Below, one piece after another: positions 26,193 through 34,394 of a stretch of DNA of 64,000 nucleotides. The notes under the pieces were generated by a model. The model did not search any database, was not told the DNA's origin, and worked only from the letters and a program-made list of their open reading frames with translations. The stretch's first letter is position 1, and each line of letters opens with the position of its first letter. The position numbers were made by a program, and so were the translations under genes. The DNA comes from Paenibacillus sp. H1-7 (GTDB lineage: Bacteria > Bacillota > Bacilli > Paenibacillales > NBRC-103111): positions 7,554,501 to 7,618,500 of the forward strand of contig NZ_CP031168.1 of NCBI RefSeq assembly GCF_022354825.1. Direction: 5' to 3'.

Positions 26193-27074
26193 TTATGGTT
26201 TGGCCTCCGCTTGCTTGAAGGCTTTCCACTCGATATGCGCTGCCTCTACCCTTTTCCACAGGTCGTCACGTTCCAGACTGCTGTAATTCACCAGATGCTC
26301 CCCGAAGACATCCCCCAATACGTCAAACCATTGCGATTTGTTCTCCAGCTCGACCTTTGTCACTCCGTCGTTCCCGATCCTGTTCCATATGCATCCCCGA
26401 AGCTCGTTTCTGGCATCCGCATCTCTTTGCCTTAGCAGAAAGATGTTCATCCATGGCGATTCCGGCGAGCGGCTGTAAAAGTCATGCTTCGGCAAAAATT
26501 CCTCCAAACCTCCCAATACGGCAGCATCAAAATCTACGCCTGTAAAAGAAGCCCGAGGATCATGCTCCAACCGCCAGCCATCCTTCACTACACTAGACCC
26601 CGTCACCTTATAGTGCAGAGGCCCCTGCTCATATAAGCCGTGGCGCAGCGGCATAGGCTCGTAGGGCATATCCCCCAGACCGACATCGACAATCCACCGT
26701 TCCTCTTCACCCCGATCATTCATGAGGTTCACGCTCAGACCCAAATGGAACGAATTGATACGAGGCTCAGTTCCCGTTGGCTGCACGCCGGCCCGGTGCA
26801 AATTCACCCGGTAGCCCAAGGAATGAAGCAGGGCGCTGAATGCTCCATTCAGGTGGAAGCAGTACCCGCTTCGGTTATGGAGAATAAGCTGGACAGAAGG
26901 CTCGAACCCCATGGGTGCCGGATTACGGGCAAAAATATCTACGGTTTGCCACGAAAGAGTCTTCACATGCGCTTGGTGCAGCGCAAACAAATAGTCCTTG
27001 GTAGGCGGCTCTATCTCTGCAATACCGATTCTATGCAAGTAAGCCTTTATTTCTTCTCTCGTCATTACATACAT
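26193..27074 (-). CDS. Arylamine N-acetyltransferase
   Basis: A 293-residue cytosolic enzyme that moves acetyl from acetyl-CoA to aromatic amines or hydrazines. The Cys-His-Asp triad can be seen: Cys in NRSGYCFHLNG (about residue 72), His in SFHLGLSV (about 110) and Asp in WIVDVGLGD (about 129). The start is placed at MYVMTREE because GAGGTG is 7 nt upstream; the longer frame adds 21 residues without a good site. Similar enzymes in bacilli detoxify aromatic drugs. Single gene. Confidence 0.9.
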   Translation of the reverse strand: MYVMTREEIKAYLHRIGIAEIEPPTKDYLFALHQAHVKTLSWQTVDIFARNPAPMGFEPSVQLILHNRSGYCFHLNGAFSALLHSLGYRVNLHRAGVQPTGTEPRINSFHLGLSVNLMNDRGEEERWIVDVGLGDMPYEPMPLRHGLYEQGPLHYKVTGSSVVKDGWRLEHDPRASFTGVDFDAAVLGGLEEFLPKHDFYSRSPESPWMNIFLLRQRDADARNELRGCIWNRIGNDGVTKVELENKSQWFDVLGDVFGEHLVNYSSLERDDLWKRVEAAHIEWKAFKQAEAKP

Positions 27075-27224
27075 GGGAGTCACCTCTACTTCTGAATCGC
27101 TCATCACCGTCATTTTCCTGCGGCTGCGTAGTCCCATTGTATAAGGAGAGGCCGTGCTCCAGCAATCTATAGTTGGCAGAACTGTACCGGTACAGTTTAG
27201 CTCATTCTTAACTCATTGCCCCGG

Positions 27225-27398
27225 CTACAATCGCCTGTTCCTTTTTTCGTCCAAATAAATATCCAATGCTTCGATTCCCCGGAGCGCGAGTTTAATGAAC
27301 AAATAAAGGCAATACATGCCAAGCAGCAGGAATAACCCCCAAAAAATGAACATAACCGTAGGAAACAGTCCCAACAACGAAAATTCATTAGCAGCCAT
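27225..27398 (-). CDS. Small single-pass membrane protein (57 residues)
   Basis: Starts at ATG with a perfect AGGAGGT 7 nt upstream. One hydrophobic segment spans about residues 8-42, followed by a charged tail ending DEKRNRRL. No family recognised. The strong ribosome binding site and clean topology argue that it is a real gene despite its size. Confidence 0.65.
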   Translation of the reverse strand: MAANEFSLLGLFPTVMFIFWGLFLLLGMYCLYLFIKLALRGIEALDIYLDEKRNRRL

Positions 27399-27614
27399 TT
27401 TCGCCACCTCCTTTCAATACATATTTTACCATCTGGTCCGCAGGGTTACATCCTTCTGCATTCCCCACTTAAAAAAGCGCCGCAGAACTCGCATCCTTCC
27501 AAGCCGCGCAGCCACCAGTTACGGAATTTTTAACCTTTTCAAGGTGGATAATGATTCCAGAAGGGGTTATGCTTAAGAAAGACGAGTCGGAAAGCCGGCA
27601 GGAGGTGACGTTCG

Positions 27615-29063
27615 CTGTTCGAATTTCAAAACATTTATAATTTGCTCACGCTGCTCAATTATCTTTTTGCTTTGGCCATCATTTTTTTGGAGCGGCGCAA
27701 TGTGGCGGCCACATGGGCATGGCTGATGGTTCTCCTCTTTTTGCCCGGAATCGGCTTTATCCTTTACTTGCTTATCGGCAAAACGTTGAACGGCCGCCGG
27801 ATCAAGGCGATGAAGGATGAGACCCGGGAGGAGTTCAATTCGGTTTCGCGCCAGCAGACGGAGCAAATTGAGCTCGGCGTGATGCACTATGTCGATCCGG
27901 CCATGGAAGCTTACCACGATATGATGCATATGAACCTGATGAGCGGCCGCTATTCCGTTCTGACCCAGGATAATCAGGTCGAAATTTTCACGGATGGAAG
28001 AAGCAAGTTCAACTCGCTATTCGCGGCCATTCGGGAAGCGAAGCATTACATTCATCTGCAGTACTACATTGTACGTGCGGACGCCTTGGGCCAGGAGCTG
28101 ATCCACCTGCTGACGCAAAAAGCACAGGAGGGCGTCGAGGTCAGACTGCTGTATGACGATGTCGGAAGCTATGGTTTGCACAAACCGCTGCTGCAGCCTC
28201 TGATCGATGCGGGCGGCATGGCGGCAGCTTTTTTCCCGTCAAGGATCCGTTATTTGAACCTGAGGCTGAACTACCGCAACCATCGCAAAGTAGCCATTAT
28301 CGACGGCAAATGGGGATTTATCGGCGGCTTCAATGTCGGAGATGAATACTTGGGATTGGATCCCAGGCTCGGTTCGTGGAGGGATACGCATTTGAAGCTG
28401 GAGGGCAGCGCCGTCAAAGTGCTGCAGGTGCATTTTATAATGGATTGGAACCGAACCTATGCGCCTGCTATCCGCTACGAGACTCAATATTTTCCCGTCG
28501 ATGTGCACCCGCAAGGCGTCGGTATGCAGATCGTATCGAGCGGCCCCCACTCCGGCCGGCAGCAGATCAAGAACGCCTACATCAAAATGATCCATTCCGC
28601 CAAACGCAGCGTCTGTATCCAATCCCCCTATTTCGTGCCTGACGAGAGCTTGCTGAATGCGCTGAAAATGGCCGCTTTATCCGGCGTCGACGTCAAAGTA
28701 ATGATTCCGGACCGCCCGGACCACTTCTTCGTCTTCTGGGCTTCGCGCTCATACTTGGGAGAGCTGCTGGAGAACGGGGTGCGCTGTTATTTGTATGAAG
28801 ACGGCTTTCTCCATGCCAAGACGCTTGTGATCGACGGCAAGGTCGCCTCGGTCGGCACGGCCAATATCGATATCCGCAGCTTCAAGCTGAATTTTGAAAT
28901 TAACGCTTTTATCTACGATACAACGACGGCGGGCAAGCTGGAGGAGCTGTTCGCGGCCGATCTGCTCCATTCCCGCGAGCTGACACTGGATTCGTACAGA
29001 AAGAGATCGTATATAAGCCAAATGAAGGAATCGGTCGCCCGGCTGCTCTCGCCCCTGCTGTAA
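27615..29063 (+). CDS. clsA: Cardiolipin synthase, CTG start
   Basis: A 482-residue phospholipase-D family enzyme that condenses two phosphatidylglycerols into cardiolipin at the membrane. Two N-terminal membrane segments (PLDc_N, about 8-60) are followed by HKD motif 1 (NHRKVAIIDG, about 222) and HKD motif 2 (HAKTLVIDG, about 400). The frame opens after TGA at 27606; the only start with a ribosome binding site (GGAGGTG, 7 nt) is CTG at 27615. This gives exactly 482 residues, the length I recall for B. subtilis ClsA. The TTG at 27642 lacks a site. Monocistronic. Confidence 0.88.
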   Translation: MFEFQNIYNLLTLLNYLFALAIIFLERRNVAATWAWLMVLLFLPGIGFILYLLIGKTLNGRRIKAMKDETREEFNSVSRQQTEQIELGVMHYVDPAMEAYHDMMHMNLMSGRYSVLTQDNQVEIFTDGRSKFNSLFAAIREAKHYIHLQYYIVRADALGQELIHLLTQKAQEGVEVRLLYDDVGSYGLHKPLLQPLIDAGGMAAAFFPSRIRYLNLRLNYRNHRKVAIIDGKWGFIGGFNVGDEYLGLDPRLGSWRDTHLKLEGSAVKVLQVHFIMDWNRTYAPAIRYETQYFPVDVHPQGVGMQIVSSGPHSGRQQIKNAYIKMIHSAKRSVCIQSPYFVPDESLLNALKMAALSGVDVKVMIPDRPDHFFVFWASRSYLGELLENGVRCYLYEDGFLHAKTLVIDGKVASVGTANIDIRSFKLNFEINAFIYDTTTAGKLEELFAADLLHSRELTLDSYRKRSYISQMKESVARLLSPLL

Positions 29064-29158
29064 CCAACGGAATTCGGCAAGCTAAAGCCGGGATATACTT
29101 GAGCTGTGCTGCTGAACGACCTAAATAATCTTACTTTTGCAAAATGCCGATTGAACAT

Positions 29159-29190
29159 AAAAAAAGCAGCCGGCGCCTAAGCGCCGCTGC
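29159..29190 (-). terminator. Terminator overlapping the end of the next gene
   Basis: On the minus strand GCAGCGGCGC pairs with GCGCCGGCTGC and is followed by seven T. The TAG stop of the 162-residue gene lies in the loop. Confidence 0.85.
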
Positions 29191-29665
29191 GGGTGAATCC
29201 TTCTTCCTGAAGATACTCTTCAGCTTCTTCATACGTTTCAAAGGCCGACTCCAAATTCTGCCTGTCATACAAATACCACAGCTCGTCTTCGTAAAAAAGA
29301 CGCAGGATGTGGCCGTCCGGACCGGTCCACAGCTCCTCGGCGCCCTCAGCGGGCGAAGGTGCGGACGGCTTCGAAGCCCCGGCCGCATCCGGCGAGAGCG
29401 AGCGGATAGATTCGGCCAGCAAGCGGCGAAGCTCCTCCTCGGTGAAGTCACGAATGTTAACGAGCCCTTTCTCGTCGGTCGGATAGCCTCGCAGATGGCC
29501 GGCATAGACGAAGCCGTTGCCGTTCTTGTGCAGATGGTAGACGACATTTTTCCGGTCGAAGCCGCTGTCCTCATATTGAAAGTTGACCCGTCCCAAGGAG
29601 ACGTCCTTGCGCTGCAGCTCCGGGAACGATTCGATAATTTCCAGCTTTTGTTCAAAAGTAAGCAT
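29177..29665 (-). CDS. Conserved-looking hypothetical protein, 162 residues
   Basis: A soluble acidic protein. The N-terminal half has a beta-rich stretch with VVYHLHKNGNGFVYAG, then a helix EEELRRLLAESIRSL. A Pro/Ala linker (about 95-108) follows, and the C-terminal half (WTGPDGHILRLFYEDELW) ends in a helix rich in Glu and Tyr. I do not recognise the family. GGAGG 7 nt before the ATG sets the start; the longest frame would add 77 residues of non-coding character. Its stop is inside its own terminator. Confidence 0.65.
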   Translation of the reverse strand: MLTFEQKLEIIESFPELQRKDVSLGRVNFQYEDSGFDRKNVVYHLHKNGNGFVYAGHLRGYPTDEKGLVNIRDFTEEELRRLLAESIRSLSPDAAGASKPSAPSPAEGAEELWTGPDGHILRLFYEDELWYLYDRQNLESAFETYEEAEEYLQEEGFTRSGA

Positions 29666-30100
29666 GCTCTTTCCTCCGGTGCCCCTGTATTGAGGGATGT
29701 TTTGTAGATTATAGCACAGGATCGTACGAAGACCAATAAAGCCACCGTTTCTCTTAGCGGGGGGTAAAAATTCGGAGCAGCAGCGGCTGGAGCTTCGTTG
29801 TTGAGAGGGAAAAATGAAGGATTTGATACGAAATAAATCTATTTCTATTTTGATAGGTTCATTATTAGTCTTGTTAAGCTTTCTGGCCATTAACAATTTC
29901 TACTTTCAAACTACTAAAGAACATTGCGCCCAAGAGGGCCTTCACGACAAACCGTTTGATCTAGAAATAGGACTTTAACCAAGCAAAAATAAACGGATCT
30001 GAAGAAGATTCGCCGTATTTACGGTTTGGCGAGCGGCTTCGATTGGTTTATTATTAGCACATACCCAGTTTATTGGACAATGAAGGATGGATGACAAGCG
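29666..30100. other. Divergent intergenic stretch of 435 bp
   Basis: Separates the hypothetical gene from thiM. No TPP riboswitch, no clear promoter and no repeats were recognised. Confidence 0.5.
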
Positions 30101-30913
30101 ATGGAAAATCAACATATCGCCGCTTTATGGCGGCGGGTTAAGGAAACGAAGCCGTTGGTCCATAACATTACCAACGTGGTAGTGACCAATTTCACAGCCA
30201 ACGGGCTGCTCGCGCTGGGAGCTTCGCCGGTGATGGCCTATGCGAAGGAAGAGGTCGCCGATATGGCCGCTATCGCCGGAGCCCTGGTATTGAACATCGG
30301 GACGCTGAACGCCGTGGAAGTCGAAGCGATGATCCTCGCCGGCCAATCGGCTAACCAGCATGGCGTCCCGGTTATTTTTGACCCGGTCGGCGCCGGAGCG
30401 ACCGCGTACCGGACCGAAACGTCGCAGCGCCTATTGCGCGAAGTGAAGGTCTCCGTGCTGCGGGGCAACGCAGCGGAAATCGCCAATGTGGTCGGCGAGA
30501 GCCGGACCATCAAGGGCGTCGATGCCGGCGGCGACGGCGGCGACACGGTTGCTCTCGCGCAGCGCGCGGCGCAGCAGCTCGGCTGCATCGCCGTCGTCAC
30601 CGGCGAGGAAGACGTGGCGACTGACGGCGCCACGACCTACGTGGTGGCCGGAGGCCACCCGATCTTGACGCGCGTGACCGGCACGGGCTGCCTGCTCACG
30701 AGCGTGATCGGCGCGTTCGCCGCCGCAGCCGCAGGTTCCTCGCGCCCGCTGCTGGAGGGCGCGGTTGCCGCGCTGGCCGGCTACAGCGTCGCCGCCGAGC
30801 GGGCCGCAGGCGAGCGCCCGGCACCGGGCAGCTTCGCCGTGCGCTTCCTCGACGAGCTCGCGGAGCTGAGCAGCGAGGCGATCGAGCGCGCCGCCCGGGT
30901 GCGGCGCGTATAA
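30101..30913 (+). CDS. thiM: Hydroxyethylthiazole kinase
   Basis: A 270-residue ribokinase-fold enzyme that phosphorylates 4-methyl-5-(2-hydroxyethyl)thiazole in thiamine salvage. Matching motifs: [18 protein letters not shown] near residue 18, DPVGAGAT (about 92), RGNAAEI (about 120) and the C-terminal GTGCLLTSV with the catalytic Cys (about 196). It stands alone, without thiD, thiE or a recognisable TPP element upstream. GC content rises clearly in the second half. A strong terminator follows. Confidence 0.93.
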   Translation: MENQHIAALWRRVKETKPLVHNITNVVVTNFTANGLLALGASPVMAYAKEEVADMAAIAGALVLNIGTLNAVEVEAMILAGQSANQHGVPVIFDPVGAGATAYRTETSQRLLREVKVSVLRGNAAEIANVVGESRTIKGVDAGGDGGDTVALAQRAAQQLGCIAVVTGEEDVATDGATTYVVAGGHPILTRVTGTGCLLTSVIGAFAAAAAGSSRPLLEGAVAALAGYSVAAERAAGERPAPGSFAVRFLDELAELSSEAIERAARVRRV

Positions 30914-30944
30914 CCGCCAGCCGCATACGCTGGCGTGAACATGA

Positions 30945-30980
30945 AAGGGCTTGGCCGCAGGAATGCGGCCAAGCCTTTTT
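30945..30980 (+). terminator. Terminator of thiM
   Basis: GGCTTGGCCGC pairs with GCGGCCAAGCC around an AGGAAT loop and is followed by TTTTT. Confidence 0.9.
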
Positions 30981-31177
30981 GCGTTCAAGCGAAGACAGCC
31001 TGCCAAGGATCACAGAGGACTGCTTCCTTGTATGTGAGGCTTTCGCTTGAGGTCCCGATTCCCCTGCGTCCCGGCGGATGCTCCGGAAGCTGCGATTCCA
31101 GCAGTCGTCTGGATGCAGTGTGCTTCGTTGAGCGCATTTCTTGAGCAAAGACGGACTTGGCAGCCGCCTACAATGAA

Positions 31178-31327
31178 TTATCTCGTTTCACGATGAAGCG
31201 TGTATTTCTTAAGGCGCGGGCAATATTTCATTAGCTCCATACGGCTCGGATGCGTCTTTTTTTTTTTCGTCGTTGTATAGTTGCGGTCGCCCGTTTCCGT
31301 GCAAGCCAGCGTTACGATTACGCGCAT
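31178..31327 (-). CDS. rpmG: Ribosomal protein L33, zinc-independent type
   Basis: 49 residues, full length for L33 ([17 protein letters not shown] at the N-terminus, [16 protein letters not shown] at the C-terminus). The CxxC pairs of zinc-binding L33 are broken: the first pair reads CTET and the second has only one Cys. Such C-minus paralogues replace the zinc form under zinc limitation. AAAGGGGGG lies upstream of the ATG. Two Zur-like boxes cover its promoter, which agrees with that role. The zinc-containing copy is not in this window. Confidence 0.92.
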   Translation of the reverse strand: MRVIVTLACTETGDRNYTTTKKKKTHPSRMELMKYCPRLKKYTLHRETR

Positions 31328-31427
31328 GCAATTCCCCCCTTTCGAATAGTAGAGCCGGGTACATCGCCCAGACCGTCCGCCTCTCTTCCTCCACCTTTTG
31401 TTAATGGAGAAAAAAATGACAAGACCC

Positions 31428-31474
31428 ACTATATAGTAACTATTACGATTTGTAAATAGTAATAATTACTCTTT
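31428..31474 (-). promoter_or_regulatory. rpmG promoter with two tandem Zur boxes
   Basis: -35 TTTACA and -10 TATAGT are 17 bp apart. Two 21-bp sites close to the Bacillus Zur consensus (AAATCGTAATnATTACGATTT) lie at 31454-31474 (17 of 20 defined positions) and 31431-31451 (17 of 20, left half perfect), separated by 2 bp. They cover both promoter elements, so zinc-loaded Zur should block transcription. Confidence 0.82.
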
Positions 31475-31560
31475 TGTGTAACCGCTTAATCTGTAGATGG
31501 TCATGTTATCGCAGCATAAATCTAGACTAAAGTCTGGATATAAGTCTGGACCCGAGGACA

Positions 31561-31589
31561 TTACCACAAAATCCCTGCGCCTATACAAT
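31561..31589 (+). promoter_or_regulatory. Candidate promoter of the secreted repeat protein
   Basis: -35 TTACCA, 17-bp spacer, -10 TACAAT, about 70 bp upstream of the start codon. Confidence 0.5.
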
Positions 31590-31660
31590 GTAGAAGTAAG
31601 CTTAATCGACCGCTTCTGATAGAGAAAAGCGATAAATAAAGAGATAGGTGGAGAGAAACT

Positions 31661-32716
31661 ATGAAAAGAAACAGAAAATGGGTGGCTATGGTATTGACGG
31701 CTGCTTTCGTATTTGGAGGAGCAATGGCTGCGGCTCCCAAAGCTTTTGCGGATGACGATGAGGAAAGCTACGTAAGCAAGGTTAAAGCTTCATTAAATAA
31801 GTCACAGTTCACGGCCGATTGGCAGAAGCAGCTGATTAACAATACGTCTATTGTTGCGGATAAAGATTACAGCGAGATCAGAGACATTTTGGATGATAAC
31901 GGGACCCTGATTCAAGCTTCCGGTCTGAGCGGGGCTGCTTTGTTCGATGGTCTCCGCGACAAATTGGATCAAGAGATAGCATCGGCATCGCAAGCTTATC
32001 TCATTGACGACCAACAGCTGTCGGTGCTCCGATCCGATTTATACTCCTTGACCCAGTCGGCAATTAATACACCAGGGTTCAAGCCTCAAACCGCTTCGAA
32101 AAACAGCTTTCATTTCAAGGCAATCTTAAAAGAACAGCTCGCCGGCCTGTCCTCTGCGGCGTCCAGCTTCTCAAGCGAGGATTCTCTCGACGTGAAAGAT
32201 AGATTACTAGCGGGAGAAACCATCGTAGAAGCAACCCGAATGGACGCCTCGCTGCTGCTGAACAACTTGCTGACTTCGATCAACGGACAAATTCAAGCCG
32301 CACAGAACTCCGGCGCTATTACAAGTGAAGATGCAGACCAATACCGTAATGAGGCCAAAAATGCCTTTTCCGCCGCTATTACGGCACCAGGCGGAGTAAA
32401 ACCGGAAGACAAAGCCGCAGCCTCTAAAGCTCAGTTTGACGCTCTTATTCAAGGAAAGCTGGAGTCTATCGCCAGCACAGCGTACCTTGTATCCGGTCTT
32501 GAGGATGAAGGCAACGATTTCCTGAGCGATTATAACAATGGCAGCAGCCTGGTACGCTTGACGGGGCTTTCCGCCGATGAGCTAGCCCAACGCATCGCCA
32601 AAGTTTGGGAGCAAGACACCGATGCCTGGTCCGCATCCGCCGGTCTGACCGACGAGGAAAAAGAAGAACTGGAGCAGCAGGTGCTGAATCAAATCAGAGC
32701 GGCGCTAAATCAATAA
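31661..32716 (+). CDS. Secreted repeat protein of unknown function
   Basis: 351 residues with a clear signal peptide (1-30, cleavage after AFA). The mature part is helical and consists of three to four related units. They align around the pattern LI.ASGL.AALFDGLRDKLD / IVEATRMDASLLLNNLL / LVRLTGLSADELAQRI. Each is followed by a second helix that ends near a GxIT or AGLT turn. No known domain recognised. GGTGGAGAG precedes the ATG. The 3' untranslated region carries copy 1 of the 124-bp repeat and then a terminator. Confidence 0.75.
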   Translation: MKRNRKWVAMVLTAAFVFGGAMAAAPKAFADDDEESYVSKVKASLNKSQFTADWQKQLINNTSIVADKDYSEIRDILDDNGTLIQASGLSGAALFDGLRDKLDQEIASASQAYLIDDQQLSVLRSDLYSLTQSAINTPGFKPQTASKNSFHFKAILKEQLAGLSSAASSFSSEDSLDVKDRLLAGETIVEATRMDASLLLNNLLTSINGQIQAAQNSGAITSEDADQYRNEAKNAFSAAITAPGGVKPEDKAAASKAQFDALIQGKLESIASTAYLVSGLEDEGNDFLSDYNNGSSLVRLTGLSADELAQRIAKVWEQDTDAWSASAGLTDEEKEELEQQVLNQIRAALNQ

Positions 32717-32729
32717 TGCTTTTAACATA

Positions 32730-32853
32730 ATGAGAAAAACGTCTATCGACGTCCTTTCACAGAGGAGCGACCGCGTTAAGAGGTTGTTTTTATCGCCAAA
32801 TAGAATTTTTACATCCGATGACCTCGGAATCTTTATAAATTCTATTGTGGTAA
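32730..32853 (+). repeat. 124-bp hairpin-rich repeat, copy 1
   Basis: Almost identical to 36769-36891 (one substitution, one 1-bp indel). It contains the stems ACGTC-TATC-GACGT, CCTT/GAGG, GCGA/TCGC, and a 10-bp stem AATAGAATTT/AAATTCTATT enclosing TCCGA/TCGGA. It begins 14 bp after the stop of the upstream gene and is followed by a terminator. Confidence 0.88.
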
Positions 32854-32879
32854 AATAACGGGCATTGCCCTTAAGACAT

Positions 32880-32915
32880 AAAAAGGCCACCGGTACCAGC
32901 CGGCGGCCTTTTTTG
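32880..32915. terminator. Bidirectional terminator
   Basis: AAAAAGGCC-A-CCGG pairs with CCGG-C-GGCCTTTTTT, giving T-runs on both strands between convergent genes. Confidence 0.88.
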
Positions 32916-32932
32916 ATATTTTGCAATTCGTT

Positions 32933-34141
32933 TTACTTTATGCCAATCCGGGAAAATTTGGAGTAAATGAACACACCAATGAATAAAATAACAATCCCCG
33001 ACCATAGAAACCACATTTGCACCCCGTACTTATCGGCAACAGGTCCCGCCAGTGAGAGTCCGATCGGCGAGGAAAGCATCGTAATGCTCGTTACGAACGA
33101 AATTACGCGCCCCAAGGTTTCAGGCTCATAAGCTCTCTGGATCATCGCCATATAAGGCCCGTTAAACAGCGGCGCTGCCGCACCCATGATCAACGACATA
33201 ATAACGAATATTATAAAAGCTTCGCTGGGAATCACACCGCTGGCGATACTGGTCGCGCCTATCAATACCAGACTCCAGCTCATATAAGTAGTGTCCTTGA
33301 ATTTCGAGGCCAAGACGGACAATGCGGCTCCTCCAAGAATCATACCTATACCGAATACGGCTTCCACAACACTTGCACTATACCCCCCGCGGCCAAAATG
33401 CGACAGTGTCATAAGAGGGAACAGCATGGCTAACGGCATAAACACAATGCCGAAAATAGCCGTTGCAATGGTAATAATAACTATCGGCTTCACGGTGACG
33501 AAGGTCTCCCAGCCCAGCTTAAACTCCGAAAAAAACGAGGACTTTCGGATGGTCTCCGCTTTCGGTTGATGAATGGCGACCAGCATCAGCATGCCATTGG
33601 CGAGCAAAGCTCCGGCCACATCCAAAAACAGTACCGTTCCAAGGGATGTCGCTGAGTAGACGGCGATCCCTAGCGCCGGTCCGATGACATTGGAGCAGGA
33701 AAAGACCATCTGGTGCCATCCGGCCACTCGCGTCAATTGGTCTTCAGGCGCAATAAGCGGAATAGCCGCTTGGAATGCCGGTGCATGAAATGCAGAAGCT
33801 GCAGAGCGTACCATCAGGATCAAATAAACAAATCCTAAGCTTGGTTCCCCAAAGTAAAAATAAACGCCGAGAATGAAGCTGAATAGCGCAATGGTGCTGT
33901 CCGCTATGATCATCGTCTTTTTACGGTTCCATCGATCCAGCCAGACTCCAATGAACGGTCCAAGTAATGCTTGAGGCAAAAAGGCGAAAAGTCCGGCAAG
34001 CATCAGCACTTCAGCCGAGTTCGCCGTTTCCGTCAAATGCCATATAATAGAAAACTGGACCATCGATGAGGTCAAAATTGAAAAAATTTGCCCGCTAAAT
34101 ATTATCGCAAATGTTTTTTTCCATTGATTTTGATTGTGCAT
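32933..34141 (-). CDS. MFS exporter of the Mef/MFS_3 type
   Basis: A 402-residue, 12-helix major facilitator resembling macrolide-efflux and enterobactin-exporter-like MFS_3 proteins (VWLDRWNRKKTMI in the 2-3 loop, about residue 66). The start ATG is behind AGGAG, which itself lies in a small AAAAG-GAGA-CTTTT hairpin. The roughly 220-nt leader encodes a short peptide MTHSIRLW and a terminator hairpin, a layout known for ribosome-targeting antibiotic resistance genes. I therefore expect a drug exporter induced by ribosome stalling; the substrate is not known. Confidence 0.85.
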   Translation of the reverse strand: MHNQNQWKKTFAIIFSGQIFSILTSSMVQFSIIWHLTETANSAEVLMLAGLFAFLPQALLGPFIGVWLDRWNRKKTMIIADSTIALFSFILGVYFYFGEPSLGFVYLILMVRSAASAFHAPAFQAAIPLIAPEDQLTRVAGWHQMVFSCSNVIGPALGIAVYSATSLGTVLFLDVAGALLANGMLMLVAIHQPKAETIRKSSFFSEFKLGWETFVTVKPIVIITIATAIFGIVFMPLAMLFPLMTLSHFGRGGYSASVVEAVFGIGMILGGAALSVLASKFKDTTYMSWSLVLIGATSIASGVIPSEAFIIFVIMSLIMGAAAPLFNGPYMAMIQRAYEPETLGRVISFVTSITMLSSPIGLSLAGPVADKYGVQMWFLWSGIVILFIGVFIYSKFSRIGIK

Positions 34142-34161
34142 GATAAAAGTCTCCTTTTGAA

Positions 34162-34177
34162 GCGTCCTTCGGGACGC
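34162..34177 (-). promoter_or_regulatory. Hairpin just upstream of the MFS ribosome binding site
   Basis: GCGTCC-CGAA-GGACGC, a stable tetraloop stem 6 nt before AAAAGGAG. It may affect translation of the MFS gene. Confidence 0.5.
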
Positions 34178-34236
34178 ATGTTATGTGCCGCTGCTTATGA
34201 ACAGCACAAAAAACCCAATCCTTCGTTTTGGTAATT

Positions 34237-34307
34237 AAAAAAGGCACATTATAAATAAACCCGCGACCCCTTTTCCAAAAAAAGGGTTGAGTCGATTCGC
34301 ATGCGCC
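34237..34307 (-). terminator. Attenuator terminator in the MFS leader
   Basis: On the minus strand GGCGCA pairs with TGTGCC around an inner AACCC/GGGTT stem and is followed by TTTTTT. Just outside, TGGTAATT and AATTACCA can pair as well; the former overlaps the end of the leader peptide, so a stalled ribosome would change the folding. Confidence 0.65.
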
Positions 34308-34310
34308 AAA

Positions 34311-34337
34311 TTACCATAAACGGATAGAGTGAGTCAA
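34311..34337 (-). CDS. Leader peptide MTHSIRLW of the MFS gene
   Basis: Nine codons from TTG to TAA, preceded by GGGAGGTG with 6-nt spacing. The opening MTHSxRL matches the leader peptide I remember for B. subtilis vmlR, where antibiotic-stalled ribosomes prevent premature termination. It sits between a promoter and a terminator hairpin of an MFS exporter, where such peptides occur. Confidence 0.72.
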   Translation of the reverse strand: MTHSIRLW

Positions 34338-34342
34338 AAGGA

Positions 34343-34394
34343 GCACCTCCCACGTTGTTCGTTTACATAGTATCAAACTTAACTTAGGAGGTGC
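34343..34394 (-). terminator. Inverted repeat past the SDR gene, overlapping the MFS promoter
   Basis: GCACCTCC and GGGAGGTGC are inverted across a 35-nt loop and followed by TCCTTTT on the minus strand. It may end the SDR transcript. The downstream arm is also the ribosome binding site of the leader peptide. Confidence 0.5.

Larger units (their letters stand above)
31328..31660. other. Divergent region of 333 bp with two mapped promoters
   Basis: Carries the Zur-controlled promoter of rpmG on the minus strand and a sigma-A-like promoter of the secreted protein on the plus strand, with a small AGACTAAAGTCT hairpin between them. Confidence 0.65.

Noticed and set aside
29897-30100. Possible TPP riboswitch upstream of thiM
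   Set aside because: No CTGAGA or ACCTGAUCUGG-like core seen on the plus strand.
30500-30913. High GC in the second half of thiM as a sign of horizontal transfer
   Set aside because: Driven by Ala/Glu/Arg-rich C-terminal sequence within one intact gene; no mobile element or boundary seen.
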